Below, piece by piece: positions 25,897 to 34,998 of a stretch of DNA of 64,000 nucleotides. Source of the stretch: Streptomyces griseicoloratus (GTDB lineage: Bacteria; Actinomycetota; Actinomycetes; Streptomycetales; Streptomycetaceae); contig NZ_JACVQF010000168.1 in NCBI RefSeq assembly GCF_014534645.1, forward strand, positions 178,375 to 242,374. Reading direction: 5' to 3'. Position 1 is the stretch's first letter. Each line of letters begins with the position of its first letter. The position numbers were made by a program, and so were the translations under genes. The notes under the pieces were generated by a model. It had not been told where the DNA came from and made no database searches. It saw nothing but the letters and a program-made list of their open reading frames with translations.

Positions 25897-25943
25897 CCGG
25901 TGGGCGACGGCCGGCCACAGCGGGGCCGGCCGTCGCTCACCGG
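25897..25943 (-). terminator. Terminator hairpin of the GH3/ABC operon
   Basis: A 20-bp stem with one mismatch, CCGGTGGGCGACGGCCGGCC (25897-25916) against 25924-25943, loop of 7 bases, beginning directly after the GH3 stop codon. It would end the bxl-like operon transcript. Confidence 0.8.
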
Positions 25944-25944
25944 G

Positions 25945-28338
25945 TCAGGCGACAGGATCCGCCGGCCGTACCGTCTCCTGCTCGAACGACGCGTGGAACC
26001 GGCGGGTGTGGTCCACGTGGCGTTCCGGGCCGGTCAGGGTCACCGTCGCAGTCAGGCGGGCCTCGGCGCTGGACGCCGCGAGGCGCAGCTGCAGCTCGCC
26101 CGGTTCGACCACCCGGCGCCCGTCACGGCCGGTGAAGGAGGCCAGGTCGGCCGGCACGGTGACCCGTACCCGCTTCGCCTCGCCCACGGCGAGCCGCACC
26201 CTGGTGTAGCCGATGAGCCGCTGCACCGGCTGGACGACGGAGGCGACCGGATCGTGCAGATACAGCTGGACCACCTCCGTACCGGCCCGCTCACCCGTGT
26301 TTCGCACGGTGAACGCGAGGGTGAACTCGCCTGCGGTGTCCGTCTCTGCCCGGCCAACGGCCAGCTCGTCCCAGTCGAAGGACGTGTAGGACAGGCCGTG
26401 GCCGAACGCGAAGGCCGCCGTGGGATCGATGTTGGAGACGTCGCCGGCCTGGGCGAGCCGTGCACCGAGGTAGGTGGCGGGCTGGCTGCCGGTGCCTCGG
26501 GGCACGCTGACCGGCAGTCGTCCGGACGGGTTGGTCCGGCCGCTGAGCACACCGGCGATGGCGGCGGTGCCCTCCGCCCCGGGGAAGAAGGACTGCACGA
26601 TGGCGGCGGACTCGTCCACGGCCCGGCCCAGGGCGTAGGGCCGGCCGGCCAGCAGGACCGTCACCACGGGCGTACCGGTGTCGAGCAGCGTGTCGAGCAG
26701 CCGCTGCTGGGCGCCGGGCAGGGCCAGGGACTCGGCGTCGCAGCCCTCGCCGCTCGTGCCCCGGCCGAAGAGGCCCGCGCGGTCGCCGAGGGCCACCACG
26801 ACGACGTCGGCCCGGCGCGCGGTCTCGACGGCCTCGGCGATGCCGAAGATGTCGCCGTCGTCCACGCCGGTGCCCTGGACAACGGTGAGTTCCGTCTCGG
26901 GGAACTCCCGCCGAAGGGCGTCCTCGAGGGTGGGCAGGTCGATGCCGGGCGGTGTTTCCGGGTGGTGCACGCCTACGTGCTGGGGGAAGGAGTAGCAGCC
27001 CAGTACGGCGGCGGGCGCGGTGGCGTTGGGGCCGATCAGGGCGATGCTGCGGGGCCGGGCGAGGGGCAGGGTGCCGTCGTTGGTGAGCAGGACCACGGCT
27101 TCTTCCGCGACGGTGCGGGCCAGTTCCCGGTTCTCGGCGCTGTCCAGGTCGATGGTGCCGCGCAGGGCGCCGGGGTCGTCCAGGTCGGCTCCGCGCAGCG
27201 CGGCCGGGACCGGGTCCCAGCCGGCGTCGAGCAGGCCGAGGCGGGCCTTCTGGACGAGCACCCGGCGCAGGGCGCGGTCGATGAGCGCCTCGGGCACCCG
27301 GCCGGCGGCCACGGCCTCGGCGAGGGGCGCGCCGAACGTCTTCACGGTGGGCAGTTCCACGTCGACACCCGCGCGCAGGGCCGTGGCCGCGGCATCCGCC
27401 CAGTCCGCGGCGATCCCGTGCAGGGTCTTGAGGAAGGCGATGCCGAAGTAATCGGCGACGACCGTGCCCTCGAAGCCCCAGGTGTCGCGCAGCAACTCGG
27501 TGAGGAGCTCCTCGTCGGCCGCCGAGGGGATGCCGTCGGTGTCGGTGTAGGCGTGCATGACGGAATCGGCCCCGCCTTCGCGGATGGCCATCTCGAAGGG
27601 CGGCAGCAGGACGTCCGCCCGTTCGCGCGGGCCCATGCCGACGGGCGCGAGGTTGCGGCCGGCCCGGGACGCGGAGTAGCCGACGAAGTGCTTCAAGGTG
27701 GCGACGATGCCGGCCGAGCGCAGCCCCTGCACGTAGGCGGTGCCGATGCTGCCGACGAGGTAGGGGTCCTCTCCGATGGTCTCCTCGACACGACCCCAGC
27801 GGGGGTCGCGTACCACGTCCAGGACGGGTGCGAGGCCCTGGTGGACGCCGACGGACCGCATGTCGCGGCCGATGGCGGCGGCCATCCGGCGGATCAGGCC
27901 GGGGTCGAAGGTGGCGCCCCAGGACAGCGGGACGGGGTAGGCGGTGGCGCCCCAGGTGGCGAATCCGGCCAGGCACTCCTCGTGGGCCAGGGCGGGGATG
28001 CCGAAGCGGTTCGCGGCGGTGATCCGGGTCTGGGTGCGCAGCAGGGACAGCGCGCCGAGCGCGGGGTCGACCGGTGCCGTGCCGAACGGGCGGGTCAGCT
28101 GGCCCAGCCCGGCGGGCAGCAGGGCGTCGAGGTCGACGGCCTCCTCCATGTCGTGCTGGTGCGGGGCGACTTCGCCGCCCTCGGCGGACGCGCCGACCCA
28201 CACGCCGTACAGCTGGGCGGTCTTCTCCTCCAGGGTCATCGCGTCGATCAGCGCGGAGACACGGGTGCCGACGTCCTGGGTCGGGTCGTTCCAGAGGGGG
28301 ACTTCGAAGGTGGTCTCTGCGGCCACGTTGGCGGTCAC
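25945..28338 (-). CDS. GH3 beta-glycosidase (beta-xylosidase/beta-glucosidase)
   Basis: 797-residue family 3 glycoside hydrolase hydrolysing terminal beta-linked sugars, with an N-terminal barrel (MTLEEKTAQLYGV, then DPRWGRVEETIGEDPYLVG, KHFVGY), the nucleophile Asp in TVVADYFGIAF, a second alpha/beta domain and a C-terminal fibronectin III-like domain (EVVQLYLHDPVASV). No signal peptide, so it works on imported oligosaccharides in the cytoplasm. The GTG at 28338 overlaps the permease stop (GTGA). Gene order LacI, binding protein, two permeases, GH3 matches the xylobiose (bxl) operons of Streptomyces; a beta-xylosidase is the best guess. Confidence 0.9.
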   Translation of the reverse strand: MTANVAAETTFEVPLWNDPTQDVGTRVSALIDAMTLEEKTAQLYGVWVGASAEGGEVAPHQHDMEEAVDLDALLPAGLGQLTRPFGTAPVDPALGALSLLRTQTRITAANRFGIPALAHEECLAGFATWGATAYPVPLSWGATFDPGLIRRMAAAIGRDMRSVGVHQGLAPVLDVVRDPRWGRVEETIGEDPYLVGSIGTAYVQGLRSAGIVATLKHFVGYSASRAGRNLAPVGMGPRERADVLLPPFEMAIREGGADSVMHAYTDTDGIPSAADEELLTELLRDTWGFEGTVVADYFGIAFLKTLHGIAADWADAAATALRAGVDVELPTVKTFGAPLAEAVAAGRVPEALIDRALRRVLVQKARLGLLDAGWDPVPAALRGADLDDPGALRGTIDLDSAENRELARTVAEEAVVLLTNDGTLPLARPRSIALIGPNATAPAAVLGCYSFPQHVGVHHPETPPGIDLPTLEDALRREFPETELTVVQGTGVDDGDIFGIAEAVETARRADVVVVALGDRAGLFGRGTSGEGCDAESLALPGAQQRLLDTLLDTGTPVVTVLLAGRPYALGRAVDESAAIVQSFFPGAEGTAAIAGVLSGRTNPSGRLPVSVPRGTGSQPATYLGARLAQAGDVSNIDPTAAFAFGHGLSYTSFDWDELAVGRAETDTAGEFTLAFTVRNTGERAGTEVVQLYLHDPVASVVQPVQRLIGYTRVRLAVGEAKRVRVTVPADLASFTGRDGRRVVEPGELQLRLAASSAEARLTATVTLTGPERHVDHTRRFHASFEQETVRPADPVA

Positions 28339-29153
28339 TTTCCTCCCATGCCCATCAGGCCCTGGAGCAGGGCGCGACGGGCGAACAGGTAGACGAGCAG
28401 GACGGGCACCATGGACAGCGTCACGGCTCCCAGCAGGCCGGGGATGTCGATGCCGTGTTCGGTCTGGAAGTTGTACAGACCCAGGGTGACCACCTTGGTG
28501 GACTCGGACTGGGTCAGGACGAGCGGGAAAAGGAAGCCGTTCCACGCCTGGAGAGCGGAGAACACCACGATCGTGGAGAGTCCGCCCCGGGACAGCGGCA
28601 CGACGAGCTGGAAGAACATGCGCCGCGGGCTCGCGCCGTCCATCGCCATGGCCTCGTACAGTTCCGGGGAGATGTCACGCATCGCGCCGCTGAGGATCAG
28701 CGCCGACATCGGCAAGCAGAAGGCGGCCGTGGGCAGGATGACGCCGAGCAGGTTGTCGTAGAGCCCGGCCTCGCTGATCAGGTAGAACATCGGGACGATC
28801 ACGGCCTGGGCCGGGATGGCGAGACCGAGCAGGAACAGCCGGAAGATCGCCGACGTGGCCCTGCCGCGGCTGCGGACGATGGCGTACGCGAGCGGCGGGA
28901 CCAGCAGCAGCACGATGGCGATCACGCTGACGGTGACGACGAGGGTGTTGAAGAAGTACCGGCCGAAGCCCGAGTCGAAGGCACCGGTGTAGTTGTCGAG
29001 GGTGAAGCTGTCCGGGATCGAGACCGGGCCGTTCTCGGCGTAGTCCTGACGGGTGCGCAGGGTCGCCGCGAGCATCACGTACAGCGGCAGGCCGACCAGG
29101 AAGAGCCAGACGAGCGAGCCTGCACCGGCCACGTAGTTCGGTCGGCGCCTCAT
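28335..29153 (-). CDS. Carbohydrate ABC transporter permease, MalG type
   Basis: 272-residue permease with six predicted membrane segments and the cytoplasmic EAA loop EAMAMDGASPRRMFFQLVVPL (about residues 175-195), which docks the ATPase. No ATPase gene is in the operon; streptomycete sugar importers of this type usually share the MsiK ATPase encoded elsewhere. The ATG at 29153 overlaps the stop of the preceding permease gene (ATGA), and its own stop overlaps the GH3 start. Confidence 0.92.
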   Translation of the reverse strand: MRRRPNYVAGAGSLVWLFLVGLPLYVMLAATLRTRQDYAENGPVSIPDSFTLDNYTGAFDSGFGRYFFNTLVVTVSVIAIVLLLVPPLAYAIVRSRGRATSAIFRLFLLGLAIPAQAVIVPMFYLISEAGLYDNLLGVILPTAAFCLPMSALILSGAMRDISPELYEAMAMDGASPRRMFFQLVVPLSRGGLSTIVVFSALQAWNGFLFPLVLTQSESTKVVTLGLYNFQTEHGIDIPGLLGAVTLSMVPVLLVYLFARRALLQGLMGMGGK

Positions 29154-30106
29154 GACACACCCTCCATGGAGCTGCGCATCTTGTCGTAGCCGGAGACCCG
29201 GACGACGATCAGCGAGATGATCGTGGCCGCGACGACCAGGACCAGGGCGATGGCGGAACCGGTGCCGTAGTCGAAGCTCTTGAACGCCTTGTCGTACATG
29301 TAGTAGGCGCTGATGGTGGTGTCGGTGCCGGGGCCTCCCTGAGTCAGGATGAGGACCGTCTCGAAGGTGGTCAGACCACCGACGATCATGAGGATCATCG
29401 AGGTGATCATGGAGGTGCGCAACTGGGGCAGGGTGATGTGGAAGAACTGCCGGTAGCGGCCCGCCCCGTCGATCTCCGCCGCCTGGTAGAGCACCGGCGG
29501 GATGGCGCGGGCGGCACCCTGGTAGATCAGTGTGTGGAACGGGGTGAACTGCCAGGTGCTGACGAACGCCAGCACCCCGATGGCGGTGGCCTGTTCGCCG
29601 AACAGGTTGCCGTCGCCGAACAGCCAGCCGGCGGCGGCGGGGATGCCGAAGTTCGGGTCGAGCAGCGCCCGCCACAGCACCGAGACAGCCGTCGCCGACA
29701 GCAGCAGCGGGATGAAGTAGATGACCGACAGGACCGCGCGGTTGCGCTGGTGGCCGGCGGCCCAGACGCCGAGAAGGATGCTCAGCGGGGTCTGGAGGAC
29801 CACGCCGAGCGTGGTCAGCAGCAGGGTCAGCCAGATGCTCTTGAGCATGACCGGGTCGTCGACGAGCCGGGACCAGTTGTCCGTGCCGACGAACTCGGGG
29901 GAGCTGAGTCCGTCCCAGCTCATGAAGGACAGCACCGCCACCATGAGCAGTGGGACGATCGCGAAGAGGGTGAAGAAGACCGCGGCGGGAAGCGCCCAGG
30001 CGAAACCGGGGCGGCCCACCTTCGCCGTGGACGGGGCGGGTGGCCGCCGCCGGGACTCCTTGCGGAGGCCGGCGGGGGGCCGAGCGTTCGTGATCTGTGT
30101 GGTCAT
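29150..30106 (-). CDS. Carbohydrate ABC transporter permease, MalF type
   Basis: 318-residue permease with a basic, disordered N terminus, about six membrane segments starting near residue 35, and the EAA loop QAAEIDGAGRYRQFFHITLPQL (about residues 210-231). It forms the translocation channel with the MalG-type subunit encoded downstream. It begins 10 bases after the binding-protein stop and overlaps the next gene by ATGA, so the importer genes are made from one transcript. Confidence 0.92.
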   Translation of the reverse strand: MTTQITNARPPAGLRKESRRRPPAPSTAKVGRPGFAWALPAAVFFTLFAIVPLLMVAVLSFMSWDGLSSPEFVGTDNWSRLVDDPVMLKSIWLTLLLTTLGVVLQTPLSILLGVWAAGHQRNRAVLSVIYFIPLLLSATAVSVLWRALLDPNFGIPAAAGWLFGDGNLFGEQATAIGVLAFVSTWQFTPFHTLIYQGAARAIPPVLYQAAEIDGAGRYRQFFHITLPQLRTSMITSMILMIVGGLTTFETVLILTQGGPGTDTTISAYYMYDKAFKSFDYGTGSAIALVLVVAATIISLIVVRVSGYDKMRSSMEGVS

Positions 30107-30116
30107 GAGCCGTTCG

Positions 30117-31412
30117 TCACTCGGTCGGGAGGGCCTGCATGGCCTTGATGAAGCCGTCCGTGTCGAGCTGTCCGTTGAAGAACTGCTGGATGGCCTTGTG
30201 CATGTCGGAGCTCGCCTTCTGCGGGTACGCCTGGTCCCAGGACAGCTGGAACGACGGGGCGTCGGCGACGAGGTCGTACTGGAAGCGCGAGTACTCGGGG
30301 GTGCCCGAGTTGTCGATGAACTTGCCGGTGTCGGTCGTGGTCGGCAGGTTGCCGATGTCGAGCTGCGCCTTGACGAAATCGTCGGAGTACATGAGCTTGA
30401 GGAACTCGGCGACGGCCTCGGGGTGCTTGGTCTTCTTCATCACCGAGTAGTAGTTGTTCGTGTTGCCGGCGACGTTGGCCGGGTCGCCCTTGCCGCCTTC
30501 GACGGCCGGGAAGGCGGTGTAGCCGAGGTCCTTCTCGGCGAAGTCCGGATGGTCCGTCAGCTGCTGGGAGTAGTACCAGGAGCCCATCAACTCGAAGCCG
30601 GCCTTGCCCGAGGCCACCAGCTGGACCGAGCCGCCGTTGGTGTACTTGACGGAGTCGTAGTTCTTGCCGAAGGCGTCAGCCTTCACAAGCTCCCTGATCA
30701 TGTCCAGGGCCTTCTTGCTCTCCGGGCTCTCCCAGGCGCTCTTGTCGCCCCCGATGGCCTTGGCGAACAGCTCCGGGCCCGCTATGCGGTCGTAGAGGTA
30801 CTGGAACCACATCTGGGTGGGCCACACGTCGCCGCCGCCGAGCGCGATCGGGGTGACGCCCGCGTCCTTGAGCTTCTCCACCGCGTCGAGCAGTTCGTCC
30901 CAGGTCTTCGGCGGCTGGACGCCCGCCTCTTCGAGGACCTTCTTGTTGTGGAAGAGCAGGACCGGCTGAGTGCCGCGCATCGGGATGCCGTACGGCTTGC
31001 CGTCGACGACGGCGTTGTCGAAGACCGACGGCAGGAACTTCTTCTCCAGGTCCGGGTTCTTCTTGATGAAGTCGTCGAGCGGCAGCAACAGGTCGGCCTT
31101 GACGAACGGCTTGATGCTGCCGCCACCCCAGTTGAAGAAGACGTCCGGCGCCTGCGGCGTGTTGATGATCGTCTGGAGCTTCTTCTGGTAATCGGCGCCG
31201 GGAATGGTGTCGAGGACGGCCTTGACCTTCGAGGTCTTGTTGAAGGTCTCGACGATCTGCTTCTCGACCTTGTTGGCGGCGTCCCCGTAGACGAGCACGT
31301 GGATCTTGCCGTCGTCCGAGGAGCCCCCGCCGCTTCCGCTGCCGCACGCCGCGAGGCTCGCCGCCAAGGCCAGCGTCGCACTGCAGGCAACCACTCTGGA
31401 CATCCAACGCAT
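30117..31412 (-). CDS. Oligosaccharide-binding lipoprotein of the ABC importer
   Basis: 431-residue family 1 solute-binding protein. The signal peptide MRWMSRVVACSATLALAAS ends in the lipobox LAAC (Cys near residue 23), followed by a Gly/Ser spacer. The mature part has the class features ADYQKKLQTIINTPQAPDVFF and WDELLDAVEKLKDAGVTPIALGG. Two ATGs are possible; 31412 is chosen because GGAGG lies 9 bases before it and only 3 before the ATG at 31418. The ligand is inferred from the bxl-like gene order to be xylobiose or a related beta-disaccharide. Confidence 0.92.
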   Translation of the reverse strand: MRWMSRVVACSATLALAASLAACGSGSGGGSSDDGKIHVLVYGDAANKVEKQIVETFNKTSKVKAVLDTIPGADYQKKLQTIINTPQAPDVFFNWGGGSIKPFVKADLLLPLDDFIKKNPDLEKKFLPSVFDNAVVDGKPYGIPMRGTQPVLLFHNKKVLEEAGVQPPKTWDELLDAVEKLKDAGVTPIALGGGDVWPTQMWFQYLYDRIAGPELFAKAIGGDKSAWESPESKKALDMIRELVKADAFGKNYDSVKYTNGGSVQLVASGKAGFELMGSWYYSQQLTDHPDFAEKDLGYTAFPAVEGGKGDPANVAGNTNNYYSVMKKTKHPEAVAEFLKLMYSDDFVKAQLDIGNLPTTTDTGKFIDNSGTPEYSRFQYDLVADAPSFQLSWDQAYPQKASSDMHKAIQQFFNGQLDTDGFIKAMQALPTE

Positions 31413-31425
31413 GATCATCCGCCTC

Positions 31426-31436
31426 CGAAAGTTTCG
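31426..31436. promoter_or_regulatory. LacI-type operator CGAAA-G-TTTCG
   Basis: A perfect 5+1+5 palindrome 14 bases upstream of the binding-protein start codon, adjoining its ribosome binding site. Its ends contain CGAA and TTCG, the arms reported for BxlR-type operators of Streptomyces xylobiose operons. A further TTCG...CGAA pair (31434-31449) lies beside it. The divergent LacI-family gene is the obvious partner. Confidence 0.6.
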
Positions 31437-31539
31437 ATACAGGTTCCGAAAACCCTGCGCTGGACAGTAGGAGGCAAGGGAAGAAATGGTCAACGGTCGT
31501 GCGCGTACGCGGCCAAACCGTTACCCGACTCTCTTGCCC

Positions 31540-31545
31540 TATGCT
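31540..31545 (+). promoter_or_regulatory. -10 element for leaderless lacI-type transcript
   Basis: TATGCT ends 6 bases before the ATG at 31552, so transcription would begin at or next to the start codon. No ribosome binding site is present upstream of that ATG, which agrees with a leaderless mRNA. A convincing -35 hexamer is not seen. Confidence 0.45.
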
Positions 31546-31551
31546 GCATCC

Positions 31552-32574
31552 ATGCACGAAGAAGCCCAGGTCGGTCGCAGGATTACCTTGGCAGCCGTGG
31601 CCAGAGAGGCCGACGTCTCGCTTCCGACAGTTTCGAAGGTTCTCAACGGTCGTTCGGATGTGTCTCCCACAACCCGGACCAAGATCGAGCGTCTGCTGGA
31701 GGCCCACGGCTACCGCCGGCGCACCGCGGGGCCGCCGCAGGCGCGGCTCATCGAGATCGTCTTCCACGAGCTGGAGAGCGTGTGGGCGATGGAACTCATC
31801 CGCGGGGTGGAGAACGTCGCCAAGCGGAACGACGCGACCGTGGCGCTCACCGAGAGCGGCACCCGGCACGCACCCGACCCGGAGTGGATCGCGGGTGTCC
31901 TGCGCCGCCGCCCGCTCGGCGTCGTGCTGGTCTTCTCCACGGTCCCGGAGGACGTGAAACGACAACTGCGCAGCCGGGCCATCCCGTTCGTCATCGTGGA
32001 CCCGGCGGGCGATCCCGACCCCGACGTGCCGTCGGTCGGCTCGGCCAACTGGGCCGGGGGCATGGCCGCGGCGCGCCACCTGACCGACCAGGGCCACGAA
32101 CGCGTCGCCATCATCACCGGCCCCGAGGACCTGATGTGCTCGCTGGCCCGGCTCGACGGATACCGCTCGGCGATGGCGATGGCGGGGCACGAACCGGACC
32201 CGGCGCTGGTGCGGTTCGGCGACTTCCATGTCCAGGGCGGCTTCGAACACGCCATGGACCTGCTGCGCCGCCCCGACCGGCCGACAGCGATCTTCGCCGG
32301 CAACGACCTGCAGGCCCTCGGCGTCCTGGAGGCGGCCCGGGTGCTCGGCCTGAGCGTCCCCGGCCAGCTGTCGGTGGTGGGCTACGACGACGTGCCCCCG
32401 GCCCGCTGGTCGAGCCCGCCGCTGACCACCGTCCAACAGCCCCTCCAGCGCATGGCCGAGGAAGCGGCGCGCATGCTCCTGCGGCCCACGGACCCGAGTA
32501 AGCCGGCCCTGCGCATCGAACTGGCCACACATCTGGTCATACGCCAAAGCACGGCTCCGCCCGGGGGGAGGTGA
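31552..32574 (+). CDS. LacI-family transcriptional regulator of the glycosidase/ABC operon
   Basis: 340-residue repressor. The helix-turn-helix ITLAAVAREADVSLPTVSKVLNG (about residues 13-35) is followed by a hinge helix and a periplasmic-binding-protein-like effector domain (HERVAIITGPEDL, PTAIFAGNDLQALGVLEAARVLGLSVPGQLSVVGYDD). The ATG at 31552 precedes the conserved helix by the usual distance; the frame is open further up without a better start. It is divergent from the importer genes with a palindrome in between and probably responds to the imported sugar. Confidence 0.92.
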   Translation: MHEEAQVGRRITLAAVAREADVSLPTVSKVLNGRSDVSPTTRTKIERLLEAHGYRRRTAGPPQARLIEIVFHELESVWAMELIRGVENVAKRNDATVALTESGTRHAPDPEWIAGVLRRRPLGVVLVFSTVPEDVKRQLRSRAIPFVIVDPAGDPDPDVPSVGSANWAGGMAAARHLTDQGHERVAIITGPEDLMCSLARLDGYRSAMAMAGHEPDPALVRFGDFHVQGGFEHAMDLLRRPDRPTAIFAGNDLQALGVLEAARVLGLSVPGQLSVVGYDDVPPARWSSPPLTTVQQPLQRMAEEAARMLLRPTDPSKPALRIELATHLVIRQSTAPPGGR

Positions 32575-33102
32575 GGGGTGGGGCGGAGAGCGGCGATCGG
32601 GAATCCCGGACCCGAGATCCAGGCGTGTCCCAAGGGCACACCCCGGAGACCGGCGGAGAGGGTGGGGACGGGGTCCAGCCGGCCGGGAGCCGGCACACAG
32701 GGCACCGCGAGCACACCGGGACAGCCGCGCACCTGCCCGGCGGCGCCGATGCGACACTGCCCGTGCCCCCGCGTCGGCACAGCGCCGGCCACCGGCCCGT
32801 TCGGCGGCCGACCCGGCGCGGCCGCACCACCGGTCCGGGCGTCGTCACCGAGCCGGCGCACCATCGCCGCGGACGCGAAGCCGCCCGCGCGCCCCGCCCG
32901 TCGCACACCGGAGCGGCGGTGCGCCCCTCACCCGGCGGACGGCGTCCGTGCCGGCCCGTCAGTTCCGACTGGAGCGTGCGGTACGCCGGCTTGGGGCGGT
33001 AGTTCTCATTCTCGGTACGAGATTCCTCGGCCTGGGCGGGAAAACCGGCAGGGCCGGTCCCGGATTCCTCCGAAACCGACCCTGACCTGCGACTCTCACG
33101 AG
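32575..33102. other. 528-bp stretch without a supported gene
   Basis: Several frames are open on both strands because of the GC content, but none has family-like sequence, a ribosome binding site or consistent codon use. A small interrupted hairpin (GTGTCCC-AA-GGGCACAC around 32625-32641) may end the lacI transcript. The right end borders the tRNA-Pro gene; nothing else is recognised. Confidence 0.6.
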
Positions 33103-33176
<74 letters not shown>

Positions 33177-33276
33177 TTGCCCGTCTGACCTGGGGTTTCC
33201 CCTGGCCGAACGCGCAGGAAAACCATACCGCACTCGGGCCGGTGGTCGCGCACGCATAAAGACGGGGCGATCACGC

Positions 33277-33307
33277 TTGACCTCAAGTTTGGTCGAGGTA
33301 GCACGAT
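33277..33307 (+). promoter_or_regulatory. SoxR/MerR-type promoter of the transketolase genes
   Basis: TTGACC (33277-33282), a 19-base spacer and CACGAT (33302-33307). The spacer region holds the dyad CCTCAAGTTTGGTCGAGG (33281-33298), very close to the SoxR box known from other bacteria (CCTCAAGTTAACTTGAGG in E. coli soxS). The -10 ends 7 bases before the ATG at 33315, and no ribosome binding site is present, so the transcript is probably leaderless. No soxR gene is in the window. Confidence 0.65.
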
Positions 33308-33314
33308 CGTCGGC

Positions 33315-34022
33315 ATGACGACCATCGAAGAACGCGAACGGGTGTACGCCTACTCCGACCTGCCGGGACTGATGTCGATGATGACCGGCGACGAGAAGCA
33401 CGGCCCGGCGGCGACGTCCACGCTGGACGTGCTGTGGGTCCTCTACGACCGGGTGCTGCGGGTGGACCCGGAGCGCCCGGACGATCCGGGACGCGACCGG
33501 TTCCTGCTGTCGAAGGGGCACGGTCCGATGGCGTACTACGCCGTCCTGGCCGCCAAGGGCTTCCTGCCCGTGGACTGGCTGCCCGGTTTCGGGCGCTACG
33601 ACTCCCCGCTCGGCCACCATCCCGACCGCACGCTCGTGCCGGGCGCGGAGATCGGCAGCGGCTCGCTGGGGCACGGCCTGCCGATCGCCGTGGGCACGGC
33701 ACTGGGCCTGCGGGCCCAGGGACTGGCCGAACCGCAGGTGTGGGCGCTGATCGGGGACGCCGAGCTGGATGAGGGCAGCAACCACGAGGCGATCGCCTTC
33801 GCCGGTCCCGCCGGTCTGGAGCGGCTGCACACCGTCGTCGTCGACAACGCCTCCGCCAGCCATGCCCTGCCCGGCGGGATCGCCGCACGGTTCGAGGCCG
33901 CGGGCTGGTCCGCGGTCACCGTCGACGGCCGCGACCACGAGGCGCTGTACGCCGCCTTCACCGCGCCGCATCCGGGGCGGCCGCACGTGGTCGTGGCCCG
34001 GGTGGAGCCGAAGACCGCCTGA
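33315..34022 (+). CDS. Transketolase, N-terminal (ThDP-binding) subunit
   Basis: 235-residue half-transketolase. Motifs: LSKGHGPMAYYAVLAAKG (substrate-site His-Gly, near residue 72), GSGSLGHGLPIAVGTALG and the ThDP motif GDAELDEGSNHEA (near 150). It is shorter than many N-terminal subunits (about 270 residues). Together with the next gene it would make a two-subunit ThDP enzyme moving two-carbon ketol units between sugar phosphates or a related donor. Its promoter looks like a SoxR/MerR target, so it may be induced by redox-active compounds. Confidence 0.9.
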   Translation: MTTIEERERVYAYSDLPGLMSMMTGDEKHGPAATSTLDVLWVLYDRVLRVDPERPDDPGRDRFLLSKGHGPMAYYAVLAAKGFLPVDWLPGFGRYDSPLGHHPDRTLVPGAEIGSGSLGHGLPIAVGTALGLRAQGLAEPQVWALIGDAELDEGSNHEAIAFAGPAGLERLHTVVVDNASASHALPGGIAARFEAAGWSAVTVDGRDHEALYAAFTAPHPGRPHVVVARVEPKTA

Positions 34023-34077
34023 TCCCCCTGTCCGTACCGCTTCACCCCCTGTGCCAGCACTGAAAGGACTCCTCCTC

Positions 34078-34998
34078 ATGGACACCATGCGTGACCGTTT
34101 CGCCCCCGTCGTCACCCGGCTGCTCGACGAGGATCCGCGGGTCGCCGTGGTCCTCGCGGAGATCGGCAAGGACGGCTTCGCGGAGGCCCTGCGCCGGCAT
34201 CCGGACCGTGTCGTCAACGTCGGCATCCGGGAGCAGCTGCTCGTCGGGGTGGGCGCCGGTCTGGCACTGACGGGGCTGCGGCCCGTCGTGCACACCTTCG
34301 CCAGCTTCCTGGTCGAGCGGCCCTTCGAGCAGCTCAAGCTGGATCTCGGGCACCAGGACGCGGGCGCGGTGCTGGTGAGCGCCGCCGCGTCCTTCGACTG
34401 GCCGGCCGGCGGCTACACGCACATGGCGCCCGGGGACGTGGCGCTGCTCGACACCCTGGACGGCTGGACCGTGCACGTGCCGGGGCATCCGGACGAGGCC
34501 GAGACCCTGCTGCGGCAGGCGGTCGCCGCCGGTGACGACAAGGTGTACGTACGGCTGTCCGTACAGTCGAACACCGAGGCGCGAGCCGTCGACGGAAGCC
34601 GTTTCCGCACGGTCCGCGAGGGCCGCTCGGGCGTCGTCGTCGCCGTGGGGCCGGTGCTGGACGCGGTGCTCGCCGGCACCGAGGGCCTGGACGTCACCGT
34701 CCTCTACGCCACGACCGTCCGTCCCTTCGACACGGCCGCGCTGCGCCGGGCCACGGAGACGGCCGGGACGGACGTCGTCCTGGTCGAGCCGTATCTGGCG
34801 GGCACGTCGACGGCGGTGGTGAACGACGCGCTGTCCGACGTCCCCCACCGGGTGCTGGGCCTGGGCGTGGCCCGGCGTGAGCTGCGCCGCTACGGGACGG
34901 TCGAGGAGCATGTCGCCGCCCACGGCCTGGACGCCCGGTCGCTGCGGCGCCGCATCACCGACTTCGTCACCGGCGGCACGGCAACGCAACGAGCATGA
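34078..34998 (+). CDS. Transketolase, C-terminal (pyrimidine-binding) subunit
   Basis: 306-residue partner subunit with the central pyrimidine-binding domain: VAVVLAEIGKDGF, VNVGIREQLLVGVGAGLALTGLRPVVHTFASFLVERPFEQLKLD (catalytic Glu in GIREQ, near residue 51) and a C-terminal transketolase domain. An ATG 9 bases further in is also possible; the first has AAAGGA upstream. It lies 55 bases after the N-terminal subunit gene. Its 3' end overlaps the first copy of an imperfect 66-bp repeat. Confidence 0.9.
   Translation: MDTMRDRFAPVVTRLLDEDPRVAVVLAEIGKDGFAEALRRHPDRVVNVGIREQLLVGVGAGLALTGLRPVVHTFASFLVERPFEQLKLDLGHQDAGAVLVSAAASFDWPAGGYTHMAPGDVALLDTLDGWTVHVPGHPDEAETLLRQAVAAGDDKVYVRLSVQSNTEARAVDGSRFRTVREGRSGVVVAVGPVLDAVLAGTEGLDVTVLYATTVRPFDTAALRRATETAGTDVVLVEPYLAGTSTAVVNDALSDVPHRVLGLGVARRELRRYGTVEEHVAAHGLDARSLRRRITDFVTGGTATQRA

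Noticed and set aside
32571-33002. Arg/Gly/Thr-rich open frame after the LacI gene
   Set aside because: Low-complexity text typical of GC-rich noncoding DNA, with competing frames on both strands and no start signal.
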